This document shows, one piece after another, positions 18,498-26,652 of a stretch of 33,357 nt of DNA; positions within the stretch are counted from its first letter, which is position 1; every line of letters begins with the position of its first letter. The notes under the pieces are model-generated. The model worked only from the letters and a program-made list of their open reading frames with translations, was not told where the DNA came from and searched no databases. The DNA comes from Actinomycetota bacterium (GTDB lineage Bacteria > Actinomycetota > Aquicultoria > Subteraquimicrobiales > Subteraquimicrobiaceae), in assembly GCA_040755895.1 (NCBI GenBank), contig JBFMAG010000120.1, positions 1 to 33,357 on the forward strand, written 5' to 3'. The translations under genes were made by a program, and so were the position numbers.

Positions 18498-18526
18498 ATA
18501 TTAACACCAAATCCCATTTTAGACAA
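18498..18526 (-). promoter_or_regulatory. Promoter of the V-ATPase operon
   Basis: On the minus strand, TTGTCT (18521-18526), a 17-bp spacer and TAATAT (18498-18503) form a good sigma-70-type promoter about 55 bp before the first ATPase start codon. The short leader shows TTGCAAAATTGCAGG but no strong fold. Confidence 0.6.
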
Positions 18527-18570
18527 TCGATTTCATTTTACAAAATTTTGATTCTTCTCCATTTTTAGTG

Positions 18571-18730
18571 GATATCTTTTTCTCTCCTTTGATGGGAACA
18601 TATCTTTTTGTTTCCCTCCCTTGATAGTAGAAATCTTTTTGTCTTCCCCTCCCTTGATGGGAGGGGATTGAGGGAGGGTGCTCAGGTTTCAATCACCCCC
18701 ACCTTCATCCTCCCCCGTCAAGGGGGAGGA
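18571..18730. repeat. Degenerate direct repeats running into a large fold-back element
   Basis: Three degraded direct copies of a unit like TATCTTTTTGTCTTCCCTCCCTTGATGG-like sequence start near 18573, 18601 and 18633. The third runs into an imperfect inverted repeat. Its left arm, about 18645-18680, includes GATGGGAGGGGATTGAGGG. Its right arm, about 18694-18730, is the complement of GACGGGGGAGGATGAAGG. The loop is about 13 bases. The gap 18527-18782 holds no convincing gene, and the element lies between the ATPase promoter and the Cys-rich gene. Confidence 0.65.
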
Positions 18731-18782
18731 AAACATGGAGAAGAGCCTTAATTTTTGATTAATGTTTTTACATGAGGCAACA

Positions 18783-18992
18783 TCAATGTTTCTTTAGGGC
18801 TATGGGATAAACATGGCCCATTTTCCCCTGCAAATAAGCTTGGTAAAGTGTGCAAAATATGCAACGAGTTTTATCATTCCTTCTGCAACAGGGAACATTT
18901 ATCTCTTCCCAGCAATTCGTATCCTTTAGAAATGCAGGGCAATTAAAATATTGATTCGCTGGACATCCCTTCATATCCCGACAGAAATTCAT
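18783..18992 (-). CDS. Cys-rich small protein (8 Cys), 69 aa
   Basis: 69 residues from ATG 18992, chosen because AAGGTG lies six bases upstream (the frame is open to 19013). Cysteines at 4, 10, 18, 27, 35, 36, 44 and 47 give a pattern C-x5-C-x7-C-x8-C-W-E-x5-C-C-x7-C-x2-C. NCWEE, PCCRRNDK and CIFC look like a metal- or Fe-S-binding module seen in small uncharacterised anaerobe proteins. I do not recognise a named family. It is the last gene of the antiporter operon, about 30 bp after antiporter 1, and appears intact. Confidence 0.65.
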   Translation of the reverse strand: MNFCRDMKGCPANQYFNCPAFLKDTNCWEEINVPCCRRNDKTRCIFCTLYQAYLQGKMGHVYPIALKKH

Positions 18993-19025
18993 CGAAATCA
19001 CCTTCGGCAACAAATTTTACTACAC

Positions 19026-20229
19026 TTACTTCAGATACTCCTCCGGTACCTCTCCAGCTTTCACAATGGCCAATTTGGTACAGGGGGGACCGATAAACTC
19101 CAAGATAAATGTGGTGGCAGCAATGACATTTATAATCAAAATGCCTAAATGCGCACCCTGCGCCCCAAAATGTCTAAAGGTATGGGAGGCATCGATGGCC
19201 AGACCGATGGCCACACCCGCCTGAGGGTAGTAACCCCAATCCCACATACTTTCTCACGGTTTCTGGAGCATCTGTGATCGCTGCTCCGAAGTACGCGCCG
19301 AGACTTTTGCCCAGAGCCCTCATCAAGATGTAGATTAGACCAAGTAGACCAAGCTTGGGCAATAGACCGAGCTGCAATTTTACTCCCACGAGAACAAAGA
19401 AGAGGAGATAAATGGGAGGAGTAATATTCCTCATGGCATCAAACGCCACCCTATTCTTGGTCGAAAGGTTGATGAAAGTTATCCCCAAAGCCATATTTGT
19501 TAGGATTAGGGAAAAGTGGAATCGCAGTGCCAGACCTGCACACAGCATAATGGCACCCAAACAAATGATTAAAAACTCATACTGCTCACGAATCTTCGTG
19601 GCTACATAGTTTAATACGATTCCAATGGTCACACCAACAAGTAGAGAACCCAGAATTTCCAGCAAAGGACGGTCCATCAGGGAGAGGGCTAATAAATTTT
19701 TGGTGCCAACGATGAGCGCCTTTGCGACAGAGGAGGTAAAGGCATAGGTCATTAAAGCAGCGGCATCATCGAGACCGACCACGGCGAAGAGGGTTGTGGT
19801 TAAAGAGCCTTCGGCATGATATTGCCAAAGAACGCTCACGGTTGCCGCTGGAGCCGTAGCCGAAGCTATTGCGCCAAAAATGAGAGCGATGGGCCAACTC
19901 TTCGTCAAAAGGAATACAGAGAATAATACCAAGAGAGAAGCGGCTAAAGCCTCAAACACCGTGATGCTGAGGATACTCGTTCCCAACTCTCTTATTTCAC
20001 TGAATTTGAGTTCTCCCCCGATGGTGAAGCCTATAAGCGCCAGAGCTAAGTTGCTAATCACCCCCAGGTTTTCAGACATCCTTAAGGTGACCAGGTTGAA
20101 ACACGACGATCCCAACAAAACGCCGATGAACATATATCCCACAACATGGGGAATCCTTATTTTGCCGCTCAGCCATGCTCCACAAAATCCTAAAATGAGG
20201 AGTGTTCCTAATAACAAAAAGATGTTCAC
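19026..20229 (-). pseudogene. CPA2-type Na+(K+)/H+ antiporter, one frameshift
   Basis: A monovalent cation:proton antiporter of about 400 residues, with about 12 hydrophobic segments. The first 335 or so residues are read from GTG 20229 and include the ion-binding pair in GLDDAA and an unwound-helix segment ATAPAATVSVL. The frame then breaks: KYVGLGLLP continues as SGGCGH, whereas the other frame gives QAGVAIGLAIDASHT, the expected family sequence, and runs to a stop at 19026. Removing one C from the CCC at 19225-19227 (GGG on the plus strand) restores the protein. It may be a sequencing error or a recent mutation. The GTG start has AGGAGGTG unusually far upstream (14 bases). Confidence 0.85.
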
Positions 20230-20326
20230 TTCAGGTTTGGCAACACCTCCTAAAGGCTCTGAAAACCTTTTAAGGATAATTCATCGAAAATCGCAATTAA
20301 GTTTATAGGGTGAGATTAGCTAAAAT

Positions 20327-20765
20327 TTAACCTTCTTCCATAAGAGAGCGGCAGAGCTCAGCCCGGCTCACTACTCCCACCAGTTTTCCTTCCCTCACAA
20401 CAGGTAAAATCTTCAATCCCCTAGCCATCATAATCTCCGCTGCATGGAGGATAGTATCATCTTCAGTAACACAAACCGCTTCTTTGGTCATGAAATCCTT
20501 GACATAACGCTCCCCTACTTGGATCATCCTTCGAGCTAACACTGCAAAATCACGAACGAAAAACTCGTCCGTTCTGCCAAATTGCCCGGGAAAGGCGGAT
20601 TCGATTATGTCCTTTTCGGTGATGATGCCCATAAGTCGGTGCTCATCATCGACCACCGGCACGCCGGAAAATCTATGACGAGCCAATATCCTAGCTGCCT
20701 CTTTCAGAGTAGTATTCTCGGAAACAGCTGTGAGGTCGCGGGTCATGATGTCTTTAACCCTCCAC
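20327..20765 (-). CDS. Two-CBS-domain protein (probable regulator), frameshift near its start
   Basis: About 145 residues, nearly all of it two CBS domains (MTRDLTAVSENTTLKEAARIL then VKDFMTKEAVCVTEDDTILHA), which usually bind adenine nucleotides and control channels, transporters or enzymes. An uninterrupted frame starts only at ATG 20746, with no Shine-Dalgarno at the right distance. If one G of GGG at 20758-20760 is an extra base, GTG 20765 becomes the start and gives MEVKDIMTRDL, the usual CBS N-terminus, with AAGGAGG seven bases upstream. Lying between pfkB and antiporter 1, it may sense energy state for the antiporters (inference). Confidence 0.85.
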
Positions 20766-20778
20766 CTTTTTACCTCCT

Positions 20779-21705
20779 TTAACTGTACCCAATCAAGGAA
20801 TTGCTCACCTCTTGTCGGCTTTCTATCCTATTCTCAACCTTCCTAGCCACAGCTATTGAAGCAGCCATTCCCAGTCGGATGGCTTCATCGATCGCACCGC
20901 CCTTTGCCAAAACAAAAGCCATCCCACCTATCATAGCATCTCCTACACCCACTCTGCTCACTATCTCTAAACCAGGAGCACTCGCTTCCCATATTTGCTC
21001 CGGAGTAAGCACGATATGATTTATATGATCGGAGGCGATGACCACGACTTGAACGCCTTTGGCCAAAATCCTTTGAGCCACTTCCAGTCTTCGGCGATCG
21101 GAATTGAGCCTCACCCCCATGAACTGGTCCGTAGCCCGGATATCGGCTTGACAAGAAAAGGTTGGGCCTCCAGACCCCTGATAAGTGCGGGTTCTGTGGT
21201 ATTAAGAATGGTCTTTACCCCCCTTTCTCTGGCCATGGTGATCAGCTCAGCATAAATTCCTGGTTCCACACCTTTGGGGAGACTAACCCGCAATGACGAC
21301 CATTTCACTGCGGGAAAGCGCCCTCTTGAAGGCTCTCTCAAATTCTTGAATCTCCTCGATCGAAACAAGTGGTCCCCTCTCATTGACCTGCGTTTGAGTA
21401 CGACGTGTTTCGTCTAGAATGATGTAATTTGTCCTGGTCTCCTCGGCTATATGCACAAAACTGGTGGTGATTCCAGCTTTCCTGAGTTCCTCCTCAAGAG
21501 ATTGACCAGAAGTACCCCCAACAAATCCCATGGCGATGGCTTCGGAACCAAAAGCCTGCAGAAGATACGAGACGTTTACACCCTTGCCCCCCGCCGTAGT
21601 CATTAAAACCTCCGCCCGATTTAGCCTATTCAACCTCAAGCTAGAGACCCTTAAGATCTTGTCCACCGCTGGATTTAGAGTCACTGTGGTAATCAAGCCT
21701 ATCAA
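20779..21705 (-). pseudogene. PfkB-family hexose-phosphate kinase (1-phosphofructokinase/tagatose-6-phosphate kinase type), two frameshifts
   Basis: The 927-bp span matches a normal protein of about 308 residues. Part one (21705 to 21283) has TLNPAVDK and GGKGVNVS, substrate-binding motifs of the FruK/LacC branch. Part three (to 20779) has the catalytic GVGDAMIGG. The middle, SLPKGVEPGIYAELI, is in another frame. An extra T in TT (21285-21286) produces a TAG after VVIAG. A missing base near 21145 returns to the original frame, restoring KP-DIRATDQFMGV. The two shifts compensate, so only about 50 codons are out of frame, but several stops fall there. TTG 21705 is too close to the G-rich Shine-Dalgarno; TTG 21696 is a better start. 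Substrate is not certain. Confidence 0.85.
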
Positions 21706-21805
21706 CCCCCTCCCCCAAACTATATCCTAAAGCAACCAATTCTAAAATTCACTTTTAATGATCCTTTCCATCTGTTTCTGTCAAATCATACCATCACTAC
21801 CACTT

Positions 21806-22962
21806 CTATTTCTCCTGAACTTCGCCCGAAGCCACCAGAGCATACCTGGTACCTATGGGTCCTAGTAATTCGCAAACAGCTACAGCTGATAACTCTATAG
21901 CCGTAATTAGAGCTGCGAATTCCGGAAATTTGCTTTGGACGATGAGAACTAGTCCTATAGTGAGTCCAGCTTTGGAGAACATGGCAAATCCCAAATATTT
22001 CTGGACCACTTTTTCCGCACCAGAAGCGGCGCACCAGCAAATACTCCGCCAACTTTACCAATTCCCCAGGCTATAACATATATTAAGGGTATTAACCAGT
22101 TTGCAGTGAGCACATCAAGGCGTAGACTGGCACCAGTTAAGGCAAAAAATACCACAAATGTGGGTAGCTCTACATCTTCCAAGAGTGTAAACACTTCTGA
22201 GCTATGAAAGTTAGCCACCGTCAATCCCATCACCATACAAAGCAACAGAGCGGAAAATCCTACCATTTCGCCTATTTCTCCCCCCAAAAGCGCCCTACTA
22301 ATAATGCGAGTACCTCGTGTCTGTCTTTTACCAACTTAAGAACATAAACCATTATAAATCCCAATACGGCTCCAAAGATTATGGAACCGCCCACTCTAAA
22401 TAATGGTGTTGTGAACATCTCTGTACTAAAACCTTTTATGCCCACTACCGCCACCACGATGGTAAACAATGTGATGCACGCTGCATCATCCAAACCCACC
22501 ACCGCTAAAAGTGTGCTAGTGAATGGACCTCTAGCTTTATATTCTCTAATTACAGCCACTGGAGATGCGGGAGCTGTAGCCGAAGCCATAGCTCCCAATA
22601 GTAAGGATATAGGAAGGGACATGCCAAGAATAAACTTTGTGGTTAGAAATACTACTACGGAAGGCACCACCTACCTGAGCCAAGGTTATTACCGTGATAC
22701 TTTTACCCAATCTCTTCAGTTTCCCGAAGTGCAATTCTCCGCCAATGATTAAGGCAATCAAAGCCAATCCTAATACCTTTATGCCTCCCAATGACTCATT
22801 CAAACTCATAGGTATGATATTTGTAGCCAAGGGACCAAGGACGATTCCGGTTATGATGTATCCAGCTACCGCTGGGAGTTTAAACAGTCTAGCTATCTTT
22901 CCTCCCACATAACCAGCCAATAATAATATGCTTACTCCTATAATTTGCTCGTGGATAGCCAT
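21806..22962 (-). pseudogene. Second CPA2-type Na+(K+)/H+ antiporter, three frameshifts
   Basis: A paralogue of antiporter 1, about 385 residues when joined, starting at ATG 22962 (MAIHEQIIGVSILLLAGYVG). Four pieces in different frames are each well preserved. An extra G near 22670 separates ITLAQV from VVFLTTKFILG. A missing G near 22293 separates HEVLALLVG from GGEIGEMVGFSALL. A missing base near 22031 separates GGVFAGA from KVVQKYLGFAMFSKAG. The GLDDAA ion-binding motif is kept. No stops other than those caused by the shifts were found. It is first in the operon, behind a strong promoter and a foldable leader. Confidence 0.82.
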
Positions 22963-22967
22963 GATTT

Positions 22968-23021
22968 AGCCAAAACCACCCTTCAATTATCTTTGATGCC
23001 ACTAAGGGTAAGTCCTTGGCT
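22968..23021 (-). promoter_or_regulatory. Structured leader of the antiporter operon
   Basis: On the minus strand, AGCCAA (23021-23016) pairs with TTGGCT (22973-22968). Within it, ACCCTT (23009-23004) pairs with AAGGGT (22983-22978), giving two coaxial helices just before the ATG. The inner helix includes GAAGGGTGG, the only purine-rich string that could be a ribosome-binding site, so folding would hide it. I do not recognise a known riboswitch class; regulation is inferred. Confidence 0.45.
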
Positions 23022-23025
23022 GTAA

Positions 23026-23054
23026 ATAATAAAACAAAACTATAGCTGTATCAA
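23026..23054 (-). promoter_or_regulatory. Promoter of the antiporter/pfkB/CBS operon
   Basis: TTGATA (23049-23054), a 17-bp spacer and TATTAT (23026-23031) on the minus strand make a near-consensus promoter. Transcription would start about 60 bp before the first antiporter codon. The rest of 22963-23265 has no gene; the tRNA-Leu promoter should lie in its right part but was not clear. Confidence 0.65.
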
Positions 23055-23265
23055 TATATAGGCTATTTGGTTGTGTAGGAATTTTGAGTCATTTCATAAT
23101 CCATAAATCAAAATTGACACGGTGACATAGGGGAGATGTTGAGAGGATTTTTACATAAGAATTTAAGAGAGCAGATTTCTTGTATGTTGATCTTGTTTTC
23201 TGTGTTTGATATATTGATTTTGCTGTAGAATTTCTTGAATGGTGGTTATAGAGTTCGCAAATACG

Positions 23266-23353
23266 GGGGGTGTAGCCGAATCTGGTACAGGCAACGGACT
23301 TAAAATCCGTCGGCAGCGATGCTATGTGGGTTCGAATCCCGCCACCCCCACCA
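23266..23353 (+). tRNA. tRNA-Leu (UAA)
   Basis: An 88-nt class II tRNA. Acceptor GGGGGTG pairs with CACCCCC, followed by A73 and encoded CCA. The anticodon stem ACGGA/TCCGT encloses loop CTTAAAA with anticodon UAA (23301-23303). A long variable arm and a T-arm (GTGGG-TTCGAAT-CCCGC) are present. It is on the plus strand and convergent with sufB. Confidence 0.95.
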
Positions 23354-23393
23354 TTCAACATTTTTTGAAAAGCAGTTGTTTTTTCAAAGATAC

Positions 23394-24638
23394 CTAAAGC
23401 ACTTTCTCGGCTGTGAGTTGTACGATTCTCCTGATTTCCCGCTTTAAGTGATCAGGGAGATCCGGTATCTCGGGATCTAAAAAGCCTCGCACAATTAGGG
23501 AGGTTGCCTGCTCCTCGTTTAAGCCTCTCGACATCAGGTAATATAATTGCTCCTCTTCGATCTTTCCCACGGCTGCCTCGTGAGAAAGATCACACCCCTC
23601 GACTTTTCCTTCTAACTCCGGAATGGCATGAATCCTGGCTTTTTCGGAAAGGAGTAGACCTCGACAATCGAGATGAGCTCTAGTTTCAGTGCGCTCACCG
23701 ACCAGATGTCCCCGGGCGATTATTTGAGAGGAATCCCTAGCAATGGCCCGTGTGGTTACCTCAGCTTTTGCTCCTCTAGCTTTGAGAACCGCCCGATTCC
23801 CCACATCAATGAAGGAATCCCTGCACCCGTAGATTAGGGTATGATATCTGGCTTTACTATCGTCTCCTTGGCAATAAGCTACGGGATACATCTGGAGGGT
23901 CTTCACTGGGCGAAAGCAGACGTAATTGCTTAAAAATGTTCCGCCTCTTTCAATGACGGCACCCGTTCTCGGTCTGACCTCGATTTTGGGTGCCCAGCCG
24001 TGAATCATGGTGAAGGTGATGGTGGCTCCCTTCTTGATGTAAAACTCGGAAACACCGATGTGCATGCCGAAATCAACCGATGGATGGATTGTGCAGCCGG
24101 TGATGATGTGCAACTCGGAATCCTCCTCAGCGATGACGACATTATGGGGACATTGCAGTATTCCATAGCTTCCCATGAATAGACATGCTTGCACCGGTAG
24201 GGTGAGCCTTGCACCCGGTTCGGTTCGAATGAAGTAGCCCTCGGTTTGATTGATTTCAGCCATGGCCGTGTATTTATCCATGTCTACGGGAACAGCCTTC
24301 CACCAATAATCGGCAAGCCAGTCATATTCCTCCAAAGCCTGGTTCATGCCCATTATCTCTACACCGGGAATACCCTTCTGAGTCCGGGCAACGATAACGG
24401 AATGATCACACTGAAAGAAGGTTCCCAAACGCATGGCTTCATTGGAATCGATTCCAACCATCCTCGCGGCCTCTTGAATTTCCTGGGGAAGCTCCCCAGG
24501 AGTTGAAACTGTGGGATGATTTGGGGCTTCCCTTTCGAATTTATCGATATCCACATCGGGACCAAGTTTTGCCCGCTTCTCTCTTGCCGCTTCAGCTCTT
24601 TTGATGGATTCTCTTCTCCACTTGGGTAACTTGGTCAT
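23394..24638 (-). CDS. sufB: SufB/SmsB-type Fe-S cluster scaffold (minimal SUF system)
   Basis: 414 residues, a SufB/SufD-superfamily right-handed beta-helix protein that forms the Fe-S assembly complex with the ATPase SufC. The core has the usual repetitive beta-strand pattern (about 130-330). Cys325 in HLDCRGLLLSE aligns with the key scaffold Cys405 of Escherichia coli SufB. It is followed by PELEGKVEGCDLSHEAAVGKI, where the family has its conserved Glu and HEA motif. Only sufC and one sufB are present, without sufD, sufS or sufU, matching the minimal SMS/SUF arrangement of many anaerobes. Its start overlaps the sufC stop by four bases. An AT-rich weak hairpin near 23365-23390 separates it from the convergent tRNA. 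Confidence 0.93.
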   Translation of the reverse strand: MTKLPKWRRESIKRAEAAREKRAKLGPDVDIDKFEREAPNHPTVSTPGELPQEIQEAARMVGIDSNEAMRLGTFFQCDHSVIVARTQKGIPGVEIMGMNQALEEYDWLADYWWKAVPVDMDKYTAMAEINQTEGYFIRTEPGARLTLPVQACLFMGSYGILQCPHNVVIAEEDSELHIITGCTIHPSVDFGMHIGVSEFYIKKGATITFTMIHGWAPKIEVRPRTGAVIERGGTFLSNYVCFRPVKTLQMYPVAYCQGDDSKARYHTLIYGCRDSFIDVGNRAVLKARGAKAEVTTRAIARDSSQIIARGHLVGERTETRAHLDCRGLLLSEKARIHAIPELEGKVEGCDLSHEAAVGKIEEEQLYYLMSRGLNEEQATSLIVRGFLDPEIPDLPDHLKREIRRIVQLTAEKVL

Positions 24639-25423
24639 CGTCTCTCCTCCCTCTCAACCAACCTTTTCATCTCGGGTGGACAAATTTCAAGGTACTCACA
24701 ATAGCCCTTTTCCTCAATCTTTGAAAATATCTCATAGGGATCCCCGCTGGCAACGATCCGTCCATTACACATCACCGAGGCTCTATGTGGCCTGATGTAG
24801 GGAAGAATATGTCGATAATGGGTGACGACCAGAGAGGCACATCTCTTCTCCCTGATGTATTCACCAAGGTCAATCCCCAAAGTTTTTAAAGAGACGATAT
24901 CCACTCCGGAGTCCGGTTCATCCAGGATCATGAGTTTCGGATTAGCCGCAAAGACCTGGGCTAACTCCGACCGTTTTTTTTCTCCTCCCGAGAAGCCTAC
25001 ATTGACATCTCGAATCCAAAAGGTCTCAGGATCGAGTCCAACTTTGGATAAAAGGGCAGTAGCCAAGGTTTCCCGCTCCTCCTTTAGGGGATCCCAGGGA
25101 TCCTTTCCAGCAGCGATTCTGATCAAGTCCCTCAGTTTAACCCCTCTGATCTCGGGAGGAGTTTGAAAAGCGATGGAGATTCCCATCTTCACTCGTTCAT
25201 AAATGGGTTTGTCCTGAAGATCAATCCCGTTAAAGATGATTTTTCCCCTGGTCACCTTGTAATTGGGATATCCAAGGATGGTCATGATCAGAGTCGTCTT
25301 CCCAGAAGCATTTGGTCCCATGAGGACATGAACTTCTCCCTCTTCAACTGTGAAGTTCACATTGGTCAAAATCTCCTTACCGGAAACGGTAACGGTTAAA
25401 TCCTTTATCTCTAGTAAGCTCAC
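24635..25423 (-). CDS. sufC: SufC-type ABC ATPase for Fe-S cluster assembly
   Basis: 262 residues, soluble ABC ATPase that dimerises on SufB. Walker A GPNASGKTT is at 36-44, the ABC signature FSGGEKKR at 144-151, and Walker B LMILDEPDSGVD at 164-175, with the D-loop and switch His (VVTHYRH) following. The SufC-type Q-loop region AFQTPPEIRGV is present. It overlaps mnmA upstream and sufB downstream by four bases each, so the three genes form a tightly coupled operon. Confidence 0.95.
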   Translation of the reverse strand: MSLLEIKDLTVTVSGKEILTNVNFTVEEGEVHVLMGPNASGKTTLIMTILGYPNYKVTRGKIIFNGIDLQDKPIYERVKMGISIAFQTPPEIRGVKLRDLIRIAAGKDPWDPLKEERETLATALLSKVGLDPETFWIRDVNVGFSGGEKKRSELAQVFAANPKLMILDEPDSGVDIVSLKTLGIDLGEYIREKRCASLVVTHYRHILPYIRPHRASVMCNGRIVASGDPYEIFSKIEEKGYCEYLEICPPEMKRLVEREERR

Positions 25424-26565
25424 TTCCCTCTCCCCTCTCTGATATATCCAGAAATTGTTCCTCCGCCCACAACGATATTTCCATCGTAAAATACCGCAGC
25501 CTGACCGGGCGTGATTGCCCTTTGAGGTTCTTTAAATCTCACCCGAACCTTATCTCCTTCTAGGGGAATGATGGTTGCCGGGGCTCCCTCCGCTTTATAT
25601 CTAATCTTGACCGTAACACTCATTGGTCTTACTAATTTCTCCACCGATATGTAGTTTACCTCCTCGGCTACGAGCTCTTGCCGATATAAATCCCTTGAAG
25701 GACCCACGATGAGAGCATTTCTCTCCCCGTCGATGCTGACCACATAGAGTGGCTCCTTACCTGAAATACGCAGACCCTTGCGCTGCCCAATGGTATAAAA
25801 GAGTATCCCCCTATGCTTCCCTAGGATATTCCCCTGAGAGTCGAGAATGGGACCGGGATTGATGGCCCGCCTGCCCGTCCGGTAGGCGGGCCTGCCAGCA
25901 GGCGCGGCTTCCATATATCCTTTTAAAAACTTCCCGTAATCTCCGTCTGGGATGAAACAAATCTCCTGGCTTTCCTTCGTACCCGCAACGGGTAAGCCAA
26001 GCTTTACAGCAAGACGTCGCGTTTCATCTTTGGTGAAATTTCCCAAAGGCAATAGAATATGGGGGAGCTTCTCTTGGGTCAAGGTGTATAGGACATATGA
26101 TTGATCCTTCGTGGAATCGACACCTTTTTTTAGAATATATCTTCCTTTAAAGCTATTGAATTCGATCCTTGCGTAATGGCCAGTGGCAATAAAATCCGCC
26201 CCAAACTCCTTGGCTTTCTCAAGGAGAATACCGAACTTTATATGCTGATTGCACTTTATGCAGGGATTTGGAGTTCGACCACGAGCATATTCTCGGCAAA
26301 AGTAGTTGATCACCTTTTGAGCGAATGCTTCCCTGAAGTTCAAGGTGTAATGAGGAATATTCAGATGATCGGCCACCCGGTGCGCATCTCCTATCGCTTT
26401 GAGTGAGCAACATCCGCCAAATCTATCCACCCCCTGGGCAATTTTTGGGGATGGCCAGATTTCCATGGTTATTCCCATCACTTCGTAGCCCCATTGCTTG
26501 AGTAATGCAGCGGTGATGGAACTATCCACACCTCCACTCATAGCCACGATGACCCTCTCGGTCAT
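25420..26565 (-). CDS. mnmA: tRNA-specific 2-thiouridylase MnmA, with an in-frame palindromic insertion
   Basis: 381 residues. MnmA activates U34 of tRNA-Lys/Glu/Gln with ATP and adds sulfur. The PP-loop SGGVDSS is at 10-16. The catalytic region TPNPCIKCN gives Cys102 and Cys105, and SQEICFIPDG gives Cys203. Cys102 and Cys203 are the classical pair, and the three together match the cysteines proposed to hold an Fe-S cluster in some MnmA proteins. Residues about 219-235 (EAAPAGRPAYRTGRRA) do not belong to the usual MnmA sequence before PGPILDSQGNILG; they are encoded by a GC-rich palindrome. The insertion keeps the frame and lies in a loop between domains, so the enzyme may still work. GAGGTGG precedes the start. 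It leads the sufC-sufB operon. Confidence 0.94.
   Translation of the reverse strand: MTERVIVAMSGGVDSSITAALLKQWGYEVMGITMEIWPSPKIAQGVDRFGGCCSLKAIGDAHRVADHLNIPHYTLNFREAFAQKVINYFCREYARGRTPNPCIKCNQHIKFGILLEKAKEFGADFIATGHYARIEFNSFKGRYILKKGVDSTKDQSYVLYTLTQEKLPHILLPLGNFTKDETRRLAVKLGLPVAGTKESQEICFIPDGDYGKFLKGYMEAAPAGRPAYRTGRRAINPGPILDSQGNILGKHRGILFYTIGQRKGLRISGKEPLYVVSIDGERNALIVGPSRDLYRQELVAEEVNYISVEKLVRPMSVTVKIRYKAEGAPATIIPLEGDKVRVRFKEPQRAITPGQAAVFYDGNIVVGGGTISGYIREGRGK
25864..25910. repeat. GC-rich palindromic element inside mnmA
   Basis: GGCCCGCCT (25864-25872) and AGGCGGGCC (25884-25892) are perfect 9-bp complements around an 11-base loop, followed by a smaller palindrome CCTGC-CA-GCAGG (25891-25902). 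It is much richer in GC than its surroundings and encodes the non-family residues of MnmA. It resembles the hairpin at 4775-4796 near the NlpC/P60 start. Confidence 0.7.
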
Positions 26566-26652
26566 TCATTCCACCTCAGAAATGAAATTTTTCCCACCCA
26601 AGGAGATCGTTCAATTAACATATTAACACGAACATCAGTGGAAGGATCGACT

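Noticed and set aside
19026-19247. Separate 73-aa membrane protein
   Set aside because: It is the C-terminal part of antiporter 1 after a one-base frameshift.
23089-23361. Minus-strand ORF of 90 aa starting MLNGGGGGIRTHIA
   Set aside because: It is the antisense of the tRNA-Leu gene. GGGGGIRTH-type proteins are a well-known artefact of translating tRNA genes.
23365-23392. AT-rich hairpin between tRNA-Leu and sufB as a terminator
   Set aside because: The stem TTTGAAAA/TTTTCAAA is A-T dominated with a single G-C pair, and probably too weak.
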